From assembly GCF_046156265.1 (NCBI RefSeq), contig NZ_JAWDIR010000011.1, positions 744,001 through 808,000 of the forward strand: a stretch of DNA of 64,000 bases, given 5' to 3'. This document shows positions 42,957 through 52,165 of the stretch, piece by piece. How positions within the stretch are numbered: position 1 is the first letter of the stretch; each line of letters begins with the position of its first letter. The notes under the pieces were generated by a model. That model did not search any database, was not told the origin of the DNA, and was given only the letters and a program-made list of their open reading frames with translations. Made by a program: the position numbers and the translations under genes. Source of the stretch: CAMDHY01 sp046156265 (GTDB lineage Bacteria; Pseudomonadota; Alphaproteobacteria; Rhizobiales; Segnochrobactraceae).

Positions 42957-43802
42957 ATGAAGGTGCGATGGGACGACTTCGAGACGGTGCTGGAAGTCTG
43001 GCGGACCGGGACGCAGGAGCGTGCGGCCGCCGCCCTCGGCCTCGATCAGGCGACCATTTCCCGGCGCATCGCGCGCCTCGAGCAAGCCGCGGCGGTGAAG
43101 CTGTTCATGCGCAGGGGGGGCCGGCTGGTGCCGACCCCTGCCGGTGAAGTCTTCGTCAGCCGCCTCGCCCAGGTCGACGAGGCGGTTACCGCGGCCCGTG
43201 TCGCGCTCGCCGCGGCAAATGCCATCGCCGAGACGACGGTTCGCATCGCCGCGACGCCCTTGCTGATCGACCATGTCCTGGCGCCGGCGCTGGGCGGCCT
43301 GTCACGCCGCTATCCGGGCCTGAAGGTCGACCTTGCGGCGCGTCCCGCAGGCAGCCTTCTCGCCGCGGACTGCGACCTGGCGCTACACGAATCGCGGCCG
43401 GAGGACGAGGGACTGGTCGTGCGCCGTGTCGCCGTCATGCCGTTCCGGGTCTACGCCCCCGCCGCCCGTCCGGACTGTGAGGAATGGGTCGGCCTGCTAC
43501 CGCGCGAGGAGCCGATGCCGCACACCCGCTGGATGGCCGACAACGTGTCACGAGCGAAGGTTTCGGTGCGCGTCGCCGAGTGGTCGACGGCCCTCGTGGC
43601 GGTGACGAAAGGGGTGGGACGATCGCCTCTGCCCGTCTTCATCGGACGTCGAGAGCCGGCCGTGCATCCTGTGTCGGACGTCGTCTTCGCCCACGAGATC
43701 TGGCTTGCGCTGCCAGCCGATTCGGCGCCCGCGCCACCGCTCGCGGCCGCCCAACGCTGGGTGGACGAGGCTTTATCGGCCGTCCACCTCAGCGACGCCT
43801 GA
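42957..43802 (+). CDS. LysR-family transcriptional regulator
   Basis: This 281-residue protein has an N-terminal winged helix (WDDFETVLEVWRTGTQERAAAALGLDQATISRRIARLEQAAAVKLF) and a periplasmic-binding-like effector domain. The ATG at 42957 is preferred because an earlier ATG (42936) lies inside a palindrome that looks like an operator. It starts 39 nt after metH, but the palindrome suggests separate control. No divergently transcribed target gene is next to it, so the effector and regulon are unknown. The effector domain is somewhat short. Confidence 0.85.
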   Translation: MKVRWDDFETVLEVWRTGTQERAAAALGLDQATISRRIARLEQAAAVKLFMRRGGRLVPTPAGEVFVSRLAQVDEAVTAARVALAAANAIAETTVRIAATPLLIDHVLAPALGGLSRRYPGLKVDLAARPAGSLLAADCDLALHESRPEDEGLVVRRVAVMPFRVYAPAARPDCEEWVGLLPREEPMPHTRWMADNVSRAKVSVRVAEWSTALVAVTKGVGRSPLPVFIGRREPAVHPVSDVVFAHEIWLALPADSAPAPPLAAAQRWVDEALSAVHLSDA

Positions 43803-43880
43803 CCTCGGGCGCACCTGAGGCGTACGATCACGCGTCCGGGGCGAGCCCGCGGTTCCCAGACCCAGTACGAGATGACGCTA

Positions 43881-43911
43881 CAAAACCAAGGCGCTCGCCT
43901 CGACGGCGAGT
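43881..43911 (-). terminator. Probable terminator of the micropeptide transcript
   Basis: A 6-bp stem CTCGCC/GGCGAG (43894-43899 with 43905-43910) with a 5-nt loop is followed on the minus strand by GCCTTGGTTTTG. It lies about 40 nt downstream of the 27-codon gene. Confidence 0.5.
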
Positions 43912-43951
43912 GATGCCGGACAGGTCGACGCCGTTTCAGTGCACGGCGGAC

Positions 43952-44035
43952 TCAGAACAGGCCGACGGCGATCGCTCCGATGAACACGAACGCCGCGGTG
44001 ACGAGGAACACGTTGAGGCTCTTGCCGATAGTCAT
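43952..44035 (-). CDS. 27-residue single-helix membrane micropeptide
   Basis: This is a 27-codon gene reading MTIGKSLNVFLVTAAFVFIG and then AIAVGLF before TGA. Two charged or polar residues at the N-terminus (Lys5, Ser6) are followed by an unbroken hydrophobic stretch of about 20 residues, enough for one transmembrane helix. The Shine-Dalgarno AGGAGG stands 5 nt before the ATG and is among the best in the window. A terminator-like hairpin follows. The gene is alone in a 600-nt gap between the LysR and extensin genes. I do not recognise the family. Small helices like this often bind and tune respiratory or transport complexes, but no function can be assigned. Confidence 0.7.
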   Translation of the reverse strand: MTIGKSLNVFLVTAAFVFIGAIAVGLF

Positions 44036-44107
44036 CGTCGCCTCCTGCAGGTGCCCTACCTAACGAAAAGGTAACCCTGTTCGCCGTCCGTGGGAACCGA
44101 CCAAACG

Positions 44108-44122
44108 TTGTGCGCCGCACAA
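44108..44122. promoter_or_regulatory. Inverted repeat upstream of the micropeptide
   Basis: TTGTGC-GCC-GCACAA is a perfect 6-3-6 palindrome, 73 nt upstream of the micropeptide start on the minus strand. It could be an operator or a short leader hairpin. Confidence 0.4.
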
Positions 44123-44400
44123 TTCGAGCGGCTTTGTAATGACGATAGAGTAAGTCGTGTTACTGGCGCAATCGCTTAGGTCAGCCAGAATGGCGGCTGC
44201 CGCGAAAAAATCTCCCGCCTCAGCGGGCATTCGGGGAACGCCGTTCTGCCAGCCGGTGGAAGTGCCGAGACTCGCCATAAAGTGGGGAAAGGCGGCCAAA
44301 GGCGTCGGCGAGGACCAGGGGCCTCTCGGCCGCCAATCCGCCTGCAACGGTCGTCTGCGCGTTAACGCCCGGTTCGGAAGAGGGGCGCGATGGTGCGGGC

Positions 44401-45075
44401 ATGGAACGCCGCCTCGCACTGCGCTTCGCCGCCGTCGCGCTGCTCTCGGCCGCGCTGGCCGGGTGCGGCTTCTTCGGCTACCGCGGCAGCGAACCGCGCG
44501 AAGCCTGGCGCGCCCAGGCGTCCGCGGCGTGCATGCGCTCGGGCCTCGTCCAGCCGACGGCCTTCGTGCGCCCGCGCCGGGCCGTCGATGGCCCCGGCAT
44601 CTGCGGCGCCGACCGCGCGTTCGTGATGTCAGCGGCGCTCGGCGGGCGCGTCGCCTTCTCGACACCGGCCACCCTCGACTGCCCGATGGTGGTCTCGACC
44701 GAGCGATGGTTCGCCCAGACGGTGCAGCCGGCCGCCCTGCAGTACTTCGGGCAGCCCGTCGTCGAGGTCGGCAACGCCGGATCCTATGTCTGCCGCGGCC
44801 GCAACGGCTCGAGCAAGGGCCCGCTGTCGGAGCACTCCTTCGCGAACGCCCTCGACATCTCCTCCTTCACCCTTGCCGACGGGCGCCGCATCACCGTCGA
44901 AGGTGGCTGGTGGGGCACCGTGGAGGAGGGTCGCTTCCTGCGCGCCGTCCACCGCGGGGCCTGTGACCGCTTCACCACCGTCATCGGTCCCGAGGGTGAC
45001 CGGGCCCACCGCGACCACCTGCACCTCGATCTCGCCCGCCACGTCCGCAAGAACACCTACCGCTACTGCCGCTGA
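44401..45075 (+). CDS. Extensin-family lipoprotein (peptidase-like fold)
   Basis: This is a 224-residue protein of the bacterial extensin-like family, which shares the zinc D-Ala-D-Ala carboxypeptidase fold. The N-terminal lipobox is LALAGC with Cys22 as the lipidated residue. The conserved metal-site segments LSEHSFANALDISSF and HRDHLHLDLAR are present. Several cysteines (ACMRSG, ICGA, LDCP, YVCRG, YRYC) suggest disulfides. It is predicted to act on peptidoglycan or wall peptides at the outer membrane. The start is the ATG at 44401. Upstream, 365 nt contain only the micropeptide promoter region. Confidence 0.85.
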   Translation: MERRLALRFAAVALLSAALAGCGFFGYRGSEPREAWRAQASAACMRSGLVQPTAFVRPRRAVDGPGICGADRAFVMSAALGGRVAFSTPATLDCPMVVSTERWFAQTVQPAALQYFGQPVVEVGNAGSYVCRGRNGSSKGPLSEHSFANALDISSFTLADGRRITVEGGWWGTVEEGRFLRAVHRGACDRFTTVIGPEGDRAHRDHLHLDLARHVRKNTYRYCR

Positions 45076-45163
45076 GGCGCCGCGGCCGGGGGCGTGGCCG
45101 GGTCACGCGCTGGCGCGCAAACTGCATGCGCCGCCGTCGCCGAAACCTCTGGGAAAAGCGAGC

Positions 45164-46120
45164 ATGGACACCATTCCCGTCATCGACGTCTCACCGCTCG
45201 CCTCTGCGGACGAAGCGGACCGACGCCGCGTCGCCGCCGAGATCGGCCAGGCGTGCCGCGGCATCGGCTTCTTCTACGTCGCCGGCCACGGCATCGCGCC
45301 CGCTACGCTGGAAGCCGTGTTCGCGCAGGCGAATGTGTTCTTCGGCCGTCCGGTCACCGAGAAGGCGGAGCTGTCGATCGAGCAGTCGCCGTTCAACCGC
45401 GGCTATGTCGGGCTCGGCGGCGAGAGCCTCGACCCGAGCAAGCCGGCCGACCTGAAAGAGGCCTTCAACATCGGCCTGGAACTGCCGCCGGACGATCCGG
45501 AGGTGGCGGCGGGCCGGCCGTTTCGCGGGCTCAACCAGTGGCCCGACGATGGCGATTTCCGCGCCACCATGCTCGCCTACTACGACGCCGTGCTCGACCT
45601 CGGTTGCCGCCTGCACCGCGGCTTCGCGATCGACCTCGGACTGCCGGAGGACTTCTTCGCCCCCGCGCTCGAGCGGCCGGCTGCGATCCTGCGGCTGCTG
45701 CACTATCCGCCACGGCCGGCGATAATCGCGGAGGGTCAGGCGGGCGCCGGCGAGCACACCGACTACGGCAATCTCACGCTCCTGATGGTCGACGGCGTCG
45801 CCGGTCTGGAGGTGCGCACGCGCGACGGCCGCTGGATCGACGCGCCGCACATCCCCGGCACCTTCGTCTGCAACATCGGCGACTGCCTGATGCGCTGGAC
45901 GAACGACGTCTATGTCTCGACACCGCACCGGGTGCGGCCGCCGGAGCGGGAGCGCACGTCGGTGGCGTTCTTCCTCGACGCCAACCCGGACGCCGAGGTG
46001 GCGGTGCTGCCCGGATGCGTGTCGCCGACGAGGCCCGCCCGCTATCCCCCGATCAGCGCCGGCGACTATCTGTCGGAGCGCCTCGACGCGACCTATGCCT
46101 TTCGCCAGAAGACAGCCTGA
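45164..46120 (+). CDS. Isopenicillin N synthase-family 2-oxoglutarate/Fe(II) oxygenase
   Basis: This 318-residue oxygenase has the double-stranded beta-helix of the IPNS/2OG-Fe(II) family. The iron ligands are His198 and Asp200 (GEHTDYGNLTLL) and His255 (VSTPHRV), and the 2OG-binding Arg is in RERTSVAFFLD. The N-terminal DIOX_N part (IPVIDVSPLASADEAD, GFFYVAGHGI, FNRGYVGLGGESLD) is typical of bacterial members of unknown substrate. The ATG at 45164 gives the normal beginning; the frame stays open upstream inside the extensin gene and is rejected. Not enough context exists to name a substrate. Confidence 0.88.
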   Translation: MDTIPVIDVSPLASADEADRRRVAAEIGQACRGIGFFYVAGHGIAPATLEAVFAQANVFFGRPVTEKAELSIEQSPFNRGYVGLGGESLDPSKPADLKEAFNIGLELPPDDPEVAAGRPFRGLNQWPDDGDFRATMLAYYDAVLDLGCRLHRGFAIDLGLPEDFFAPALERPAAILRLLHYPPRPAIIAEGQAGAGEHTDYGNLTLLMVDGVAGLEVRTRDGRWIDAPHIPGTFVCNIGDCLMRWTNDVYVSTPHRVRPPERERTSVAFFLDANPDAEVAVLPGCVSPTRPARYPPISAGDYLSERLDATYAFRQKTA

Positions 46121-46154
46121 GTCGTCACGAAATCCCGACTTTTCAAAGACTTCG

Positions 46155-47042
46155 TCAGGGTTTCCTCAGCCAGCTTCGCAACAACGTGTCCATAGTAGCG
46201 AGGGCCGACGCCTTGGCGGCGGCATTGGCCGCCCTGGCGAAGTCCGTCTTCCCCGACGAGGCCCGGTCGAAGCCGTGGGTCGCACCGAGATAGGTCGCCA
46301 TCATCGCCGGCGCCTGGCGCTCGAGCGCCTCGGTGTAGCGGGCATCGCACGTCGGCGAGGGTGGGGTCGTGGTGTCGGCGGTGCCGACAAAAAGGTGAGT
46401 CGGGATCGTCGGTTCCCATTCGCCGTTGAAGTCGCCCTGCAGGCCGCAGCCTGGATAGAAGGCGGCGGTGCCGGCGAACCAGGGCGACGGCTTGGCGGCG
46501 TTCTTCTTCCACACCGTGGGGCCGGTCTTGGCGACGGTGGACAGCACGGCACTACCGCCGTTGGAGAAGCCCACCAGTGCCACCGGCCGCTGGCGGACGC
46601 GGTCCTGCTTGCGCAGTGCCTGCAGGGCGCCGATGGCGTCGAGCGGCCGCACTGTCACCTCGTTCAGCTTCGCCGGACGATCCTCGTAGGGGATGTCGCA
46701 GACGCCGCCACCGTGGCCGCGCGGGCCGAAGCTGTCGACGAGGAGCACGCCGTAGCCGGCCGCCGACAGGCGGCCGCCCCATTCGCGGTACTGGGAGGCG
46801 ACGGTGGCGGCGTCGAAGGAATCGGCGCCGGAGGAATAGGCGCCGCCGCAACCGTGCATCAGCACGACGGCAGGACGCGCGCCGGCCCGCTTGGCGTTCC
46901 AGAAATAGCCCGTGAGCGTCGTCTTGCCGTCGGCGCTCTTGAAGCTCAGCGTCGTGTCCGGTGACCGCGCATCGGCGGCGATGGCCGGTGTGGCGAACGC
47001 GAAGGCGGCCGCAAGGGCGGCAATGGTCGAAAGGCGGTGCAT
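46155..47042 (-). CDS. Secreted dienelactone-hydrolase-like alpha/beta hydrolase
   Basis: This 295-residue protein has a signal peptide (LSTIAALAAAFAFATPAIAA) and an alpha/beta hydrolase fold of the dienelactone hydrolase group. The nucleophile is Ser160 in GFSNGGSA. The acid is in HLFVGTADTTT and the catalytic His in ATYLGATHGFD. The oxyanion segment is VVLMHGCGG. True dienelactone hydrolases use a cysteine nucleophile, so this serine version is probably an esterase with a different substrate. It converges with the oxygenase gene. Confidence 0.86.
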   Translation of the reverse strand: MHRLSTIAALAAAFAFATPAIAADARSPDTTLSFKSADGKTTLTGYFWNAKRAGARPAVVLMHGCGGAYSSGADSFDAATVASQYREWGGRLSAAGYGVLLVDSFGPRGHGGGVCDIPYEDRPAKLNEVTVRPLDAIGALQALRKQDRVRQRPVALVGFSNGGSAVLSTVAKTGPTVWKKNAAKPSPWFAGTAAFYPGCGLQGDFNGEWEPTIPTHLFVGTADTTTPPSPTCDARYTEALERQAPAMMATYLGATHGFDRASSGKTDFARAANAAAKASALATMDTLLRSWLRKP

Positions 47043-47206
47043 GTCGATAACCCCGTCAGCCGCCCCGCCACTGTGCGGCGGTCCGCGGTGGCGACTGATC
47101 GGTCAGCCTGCCACGCGCGACGCCGGTCGGCGAGTGCGGCGCCCTTGTGCCGCACGGGCGATCTCGCGGCTGTGATCGACGTCACGCCGTGGCGGTGTGT
47201 TCAGGT

Positions 47207-48361
47207 TCAGGAGCCGGGGAGGGCGAAGAGATCGGCCAGCACGCCATGGGCGCCGCGCCGTCGGTCCGCGGCCGGGCCGTCATAGACGACGAGCAGGTGC
47301 GCGACGCTGGAGCCGGGCAATCTCAGCATCGTCATGCCCTCGGCGTGATCGTCGCCATCGCCGAACGGGAGGTCGCCGAGATAGGCGACGTCCTCGCCCC
47401 CGTAGACGCCGGCGGCCCGCGGGGCGCTGCTCGATGCCGCCTGGCGCCAGCGATAGATCCGCACCGGCCCGTCGAGGTCCATGGTCGGGCCGGCGAGGAT
47501 GAGGATGTCGTCCCCGTGCGGCATCAGCGAGCGGATGCCGAGCCCGTCGAGGCCGAGGAAGTGCTTGCGGTAGACGGCGCCGTCTTCTCCGACCGGAGCA
47601 AGCGCGAGAGAGCCCCGCTTGCCCTCCGCGACGGCGATCTCGAGGACGGTCGCGTGCCCACGCAGCACGGGGCCGCGCAGGCCGAGGAAGATGCGATCGT
47701 CCAGCACGACGATGCCCTCGACGTCGAAGCCGTTCTCCTTGGCCGGCACCTCCATGAACGGGCCGAAGTGCTCGTCCGCGCAGACGGCGGCCGACAAGGC
47801 GCTGCGGGTGGCCGCCGCCTTCAGATGCTTCTGCTTCTCGGCGATCGACAGTCGTCCCGCACGCAGCTTGCCGCCCTCGTCGGTCTTCACCTTGTCGGCG
47901 AGTTGGGCGGCATTGCCGTCGCCCTTCGCGAGCGGGATGCGGCCGAACAGAAAGCGGTTTGCCTCGAGCTTCACGTTGGTCAGCCGGGACAGCGCCGCTT
48001 CGGCGTCATCGGCCTTCTTCGGCCGTCGGCGCGCCAGGCTGTGCGACCCGGCGACCCAGAGGTAGCCGTGACGCAGCGCGAGGCCCTCGATGTCGGCCTC
48101 CTCGTCGTCGGCACCCGGCAGGCCGAGGCGGTCGCGCAGGGGTACCCTCTCATGGGCAGCGAAGTGCGTGCCCTCGTCCGACAGCGTGAGGCGCTCGACC
48201 GTGGCTGTCTCGTCCGAGGCGAGCCAGAGCGTCCGGCCGTCCGCCGACGCAACGACGCACGACAGGTGCTCGCGCGGGGGCTCGCCGTCTCCGTCCGGGG
48301 CGCTGAACTCCAGTGCGATCTGGCCGATGCGGGGCAGGGTGCGCCGCGCGGGGGAAGTCAC
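47207..48361 (-). CDS. DUF3616 domain-containing protein
   Basis: This is a 384-residue protein of the DUF3616 family, probably a beta-propeller, with no known activity. Recognisable segments are LSCVVASADGRTLWLASDE, DDEEADIEGLALRHGYLWVAGSHSLAR and NGFDVEGIVVLDDRIFLGLRGPVLRGHA. No signal peptide is seen. A GTG start overlaps the stop of the 5-oxoprolinase gene (GTGA), so its translation is coupled to that enzyme. A functional link to oxoproline or hydantoin metabolism is possible, but is inferred only from this coupling. Confidence 0.86.
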   Translation of the reverse strand: MTSPARRTLPRIGQIALEFSAPDGDGEPPREHLSCVVASADGRTLWLASDETATVERLTLSDEGTHFAAHERVPLRDRLGLPGADDEEADIEGLALRHGYLWVAGSHSLARRRPKKADDAEAALSRLTNVKLEANRFLFGRIPLAKGDGNAAQLADKVKTDEGGKLRAGRLSIAEKQKHLKAAATRSALSAAVCADEHFGPFMEVPAKENGFDVEGIVVLDDRIFLGLRGPVLRGHATVLEIAVAEGKRGSLALAPVGEDGAVYRKHFLGLDGLGIRSLMPHGDDILILAGPTMDLDGPVRIYRWRQAASSSAPRAAGVYGGEDVAYLGDLPFGDGDDHAEGMTMLRLPGSSVAHLLVVYDGPAADRRRGAHGVLADLFALPGS

Positions 48362-51300
48362 GCGTCGGTCTCCCTCTCGTCAGCGGGGCCGTAACCGCCG
48401 CCGGTGGGTGTCACGACCGTCACCGACTCGCCGGCCTCAACGACCGTCTGGTCGCAGCCCTCGAGCTCCTCGATGCGCCCGTTGCGCCGCCGTACCAGCG
48501 TGCGGCCGAGTTCGCCCGGCTCGCCGCCGGCGAGCCCGTGCGGACGGACGCGGCGGTGCGACGAGAGGATTGCGCAATCCATCGTCTCGAGGAAGCGGAT
48601 GGTGCGGCTGGTGCCGTCGCCGGAGCGCCAGCGGCCGCGCCCGCCGGACCCCGCCCGGATATGGAAGTCCTCGAGCAGCACCGGGAAGCGGAACTCCAGG
48701 ATCTCCGGGTCGGTGAGGCGCGAGTTGGTCATGTGGGTGTGGACCCCGTCGGAGCCGTCGAAGCCCGGGCCGGCGGGCGTGCCGGAGCAGATCGTCTCGT
48801 AGTACTGGTAGCGGTCGTTGCCAAAGGTGAGGTTGTTCATCGAGCCCTGGCTCGCCGCCATCGCGCCGAGGGCACCGAAGATCGCGTTGGTCACCTGCTG
48901 GCTCGTCTCGACATTGCCGGCCACGACAGCGGCCGGGTAGCGCGGCTTCAGCATGCACCCGTCGGGGATGACGATGCGGATCGGCTTCAGGCAGCCGGCG
49001 TTCATCGGGATGTCGCCGTCCACCATGACGCGGAAGCAGTAAAGCACGGCCGCCCGCGTCACCGGCTCGGGGGCGTTGAAGTTGTTCGGCTGCTGCAGGC
49101 TCGTGCCGGTGAAGTCGACCGTCGCCTCGCGCCGCTCGCGGTCGACGGTGATGGCGACACGGATGACGGCGCCCTGATCGGTCTCCACCGTGAAGGAGGA
49201 ATCGTGCAGGGCGTCGAGGACGCGGCGAACGCTCTCCTCGGCGTTGTCCTGGACGTGGTTCATGTAGGCGCGGACGACGTCGATGCCGAACTCCGCCACC
49301 ATCTTTCCGAGTTCGTGCACCCCGCGCTCGTTCGCCGCCACCTGCGCCCGCAGGTCCGCAAGGTTCTGCTGGACGTTGCGAACCGGGTAACGATGGAGTG
49401 TCAGGAGCTCGACGAATTCATCTTCCTTCGCAGTGCCTTGATCGACAATCTTGAAATTGTCGATGAGGACCCCTTCCTCTTCCACCGTCGTCGCGCGGGG
49501 AGTCATGGAGCCAGGGGCCGTGCCGCCGATGTCGGCGTGGTGGCCACGGCTCGCCACCCAGAACCGCAGTTCCGTGCCGTCGTCGCCGAAGACGGGTGTG
49601 ACGACGGTGATGTCGGGCAGGTGGGTGCCGCCGTTATAGGGGGCGTTGAGGGCGAAGACGTCGCCGGGCCGGATGTGCCCCTCGTTCAGCCGGATGATCG
49701 TCTCGACCGAGCTGTCCATCGAGCCGAGATGCACCGGCATGTGCGGGGCATTGGCGACGAGCTGGCCTTCGGCGTCGAAGACGGCACAGGAGAAGTCGAG
49801 GCGTTCCTTGATGTTCACCGAGTAGGCGGTGTTCTGCAGGGTGACGCCCATCTGCTCGGCGATCGCCATGAAGAGGTTGTTGAAGACCTCCAGCATCACC
49901 GGGTCGGCTTCGGTGCCGACGGCGGTGCGTGCCGGCAGCGGCACGACCCGGGTGAGCTCGACGTGGTCGTGGACGGTGATCCGCGCCCGCCAGCCGGGCT
50001 CGATGACGATCGTCTGGTGCGGCTCGACGAGCAGCGCCGGACCGTCGATCGTCTGGCCCGGTCGGACGTCCTCGCGACGGTGGAGCGCGGCCTCGTGCCA
50101 CGCGCCGTCGGTGAAGATCGCCGTGGTGCCAGCCGCTGGTGCGGGGCCTTCGACCGTCGCGTGGACCGGCTCCTCGCGCCCGGCGCCACCGCCGCGGCTC
50201 TCCGCCTCGACCGCCTCGGCGAACACCGCGCGGCCGTCGAAGACGAAGCCGAACTGGCGCCTGTGGGCAGCCGCGAACGCTGCCGCCATTGTCTCGGGCT
50301 CGGCCAACGGAACGGGGATGGGGGTGTCGGTGCCGGCGTAGCGCAGATGCACCCGGATCTCGGTCTCAACGTCCGACGGCGCGATGCCCTGGCGTTCGAG
50401 CTCAATCCCGGTTTCTGCCGCCAGCACGGCCGCCTGGGTGCGGATCTCGGCATGCCCGGCGGCGTCGAGCGGGCGGGCGATGGTGCGCGTCCGGGTGGCG
50501 CGTACGTCCGCGAGACCCATGCCGTAGGCCGACAGCACGCCCGATAGCGGGTGCAGGAGCACCCGCGTCATCGCCAGGCGGTCGGCGACGCGGCAGGCGT
50601 GCTGGCCTCCGGCGCCGCCGAAGCAGGCAAGCGTGTAGGACGAGACATCGTGGCCGCGGGCAACGGAGATCTTCTTGATCGCATTTGCCATGTTCTCGTT
50701 GGCGATGGTGAGGAAGCCCTCGGCGATCTCCTCCGGCGACCGGCCGCCGCCGACTTCGGTGGCGAGTGCCTCGAAGCCGGCGCGGACGGCGTCGGCGTCG
50801 AGCGGCTGCGCCTGGTCGGGGCCGAAGATCGCCGGGAACTGCGCCGGCACCAGCTTGCCGACCATGACGTTGGCGTCCGTCACCGTCAGCGGGCCGCCGC
50901 GCCGGTAGGCCCGCGGGCCGGGGTCGGCGCCTGCCGAATCCGGGCCGACGCGGAAGCGGCCGGCGTCGAAATGAAGGATGGAGCCGCCGCCGGCGGCCAC
51001 CGTGTGGATGCGCATCATCGGCGCGCGCAGGCGGACGCCGGCGACCTCGGTATCGAAGGCGCGCTCGTATTCGCCGGCATAGTGGGACACGTCGGTCGAG
51101 GTGCCGCCCATGTCGAAGCCGATGACGCGGTCGGCGCCGGCGATCAGCGACGTCTCGACGGCGCCGACGACACCGCCGGCGGGGCCCGACAGGATGGCGT
51201 CGCGCCCCTGGAACAGGCTCGCCGCGGTAAGACCGCCGGACGACATCATGAACATCAGCCGCGGTCCGTCACCCGCCGTTCTCCCGTCCGACGCGCCGAG

Positions 51301-52050
51301 ATCGGCGGCGACGCGGTCGACATAGCGGCGCAGGATGGGCGACAGGTAGGCGTCCGCCACGGTGGTGTCGCCGCGGCCAACGAACTTCATCAGCGGCGAG
51401 ACCTCGTGGCTCGTCGACACCTGCGCGAAGCCGATCGAGCGGGCGAGCGCCGCGACGAGCTTCTCGTGCGCCGGGAAGGCGTAGGCGTGCATGAAGACGA
51501 TGGCGACCGAGCGGATGCCGGTCGCGAACGCCCGTTCGAGATCGTGCCGGACGAGCGTCAGGTCGGGCGCGTGCTCGACGGAGCCGTCGGCCCGGACCCG
51601 CTCGGCCACCTCGACGACGCTCTCGTAGAGCATCTCGGGCTTCACCACGCGCTTGGCGAAAATGTCCGGGCGCGCCTGGTAGCCGATGCGGAGCGCGTCG
51701 CGGAAGCCGGAGGTGACGACGAGCAGCGTCCGCTCGCCCTTGCGCTCGAGCAGTGCGTTGGTCGCGACGGTGGTCCCCATCTTGACGGCGTCTATGCGAT
51801 CGGCGGGGATCGGCGCGTCGGGCGGCACGCCGAGGAAGCGGCGGATGCCTTCCAGCGCGGCGTCCGCATAGGCTTCCTGGTTCTCCGAGAGCAGCTTGGC
51901 GGCATCGATGGTGCCATCGGGGCGGCGGGCGACGATGTCGGTGAACGTGCCGCCGCGGTCGATCCAGAAGCTCCAGCGGCCCATGTCGGCCGCCCGAGCA
52001 TCCACCGTCGGTTCCGGAATGGGCGCGTCTGCGGGATCCGTCGCGGTCAT
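48358..52050 (-). CDS. 5-oxoprolinase (hydantoinase A/B fusion)
   Basis: This 1230-residue enzyme joins the HyuA-like ATPase half (about residues 1-700, SFWIDRGGTFTDIVARRPDG, VIGFDMGGTSTDV, LACFGGAGGQHACRVA) and the HyuB-like half (from about 730, DPVMLEVFNNLFMAIAEQMG). This is the domain plan of eukaryotic-type 5-oxoprolinases, which hydrolyse 5-oxo-L-proline to glutamate with ATP. Hydantoinases are usually two separate genes, so the fusion favours 5-oxoprolinase. The start at 52050 has GGAGTG about 8 nt upstream; an open extension further upstream would run through the regulatory region and the MarR gene. Divergent from the MarR gene. Confidence 0.92.
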   Translation of the reverse strand: MTATDPADAPIPEPTVDARAADMGRWSFWIDRGGTFTDIVARRPDGTIDAAKLLSENQEAYADAALEGIRRFLGVPPDAPIPADRIDAVKMGTTVATNALLERKGERTLLVVTSGFRDALRIGYQARPDIFAKRVVKPEMLYESVVEVAERVRADGSVEHAPDLTLVRHDLERAFATGIRSVAIVFMHAYAFPAHEKLVAALARSIGFAQVSTSHEVSPLMKFVGRGDTTVADAYLSPILRRYVDRVAADLGASDGRTAGDGPRLMFMMSSGGLTAASLFQGRDAILSGPAGGVVGAVETSLIAGADRVIGFDMGGTSTDVSHYAGEYERAFDTEVAGVRLRAPMMRIHTVAAGGGSILHFDAGRFRVGPDSAGADPGPRAYRRGGPLTVTDANVMVGKLVPAQFPAIFGPDQAQPLDADAVRAGFEALATEVGGGRSPEEIAEGFLTIANENMANAIKKISVARGHDVSSYTLACFGGAGGQHACRVADRLAMTRVLLHPLSGVLSAYGMGLADVRATRTRTIARPLDAAGHAEIRTQAAVLAAETGIELERQGIAPSDVETEIRVHLRYAGTDTPIPVPLAEPETMAAAFAAAHRRQFGFVFDGRAVFAEAVEAESRGGGAGREEPVHATVEGPAPAAGTTAIFTDGAWHEAALHRREDVRPGQTIDGPALLVEPHQTIVIEPGWRARITVHDHVELTRVVPLPARTAVGTEADPVMLEVFNNLFMAIAEQMGVTLQNTAYSVNIKERLDFSCAVFDAEGQLVANAPHMPVHLGSMDSSVETIIRLNEGHIRPGDVFALNAPYNGGTHLPDITVVTPVFGDDGTELRFWVASRGHHADIGGTAPGSMTPRATTVEEEGVLIDNFKIVDQGTAKEDEFVELLTLHRYPVRNVQQNLADLRAQVAANERGVHELGKMVAEFGIDVVRAYMNHVQDNAEESVRRVLDALHDSSFTVETDQGAVIRVAITVDRERREATVDFTGTSLQQPNNFNAPEPVTRAAVLYCFRVMVDGDIPMNAGCLKPIRIVIPDGCMLKPRYPAAVVAGNVETSQQVTNAIFGALGAMAASQGSMNNLTFGNDRYQYYETICSGTPAGPGFDGSDGVHTHMTNSRLTDPEILEFRFPVLLEDFHIRAGSGGRGRWRSGDGTSRTIRFLETMDCAILSSHRRVRPHGLAGGEPGELGRTLVRRRNGRIEELEGCDQTVVEAGESVTVVTPTGGGYGPADERETDA

Positions 52051-52095
52051 CGGGCCACACTCCGTCCTGCCGTCTGCGATCAGCCCTAGCCTGTC

Positions 52096-52118
52096 ATCGA
52101 GAATTTGTCGATAATTTG
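52096..52118. promoter_or_regulatory. Operator candidate between 5-oxoprolinase and MarR genes
   Basis: ATCGA-gaatttg-TCGAT (52096-52112) is an inverted repeat with a 7-nt spacer. AATTTG also recurs at an 11-nt period (52102-52107 and 52113-52118). It lies in the 115-nt gap between the two divergent starts, where a MarR dimer could control both. Confidence 0.45.
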
Positions 52119-52165
52119 CGCGAGAGCTCGCCGTGGAGAGGGCGTGCGGCGCGGAGGCAGCGAGA

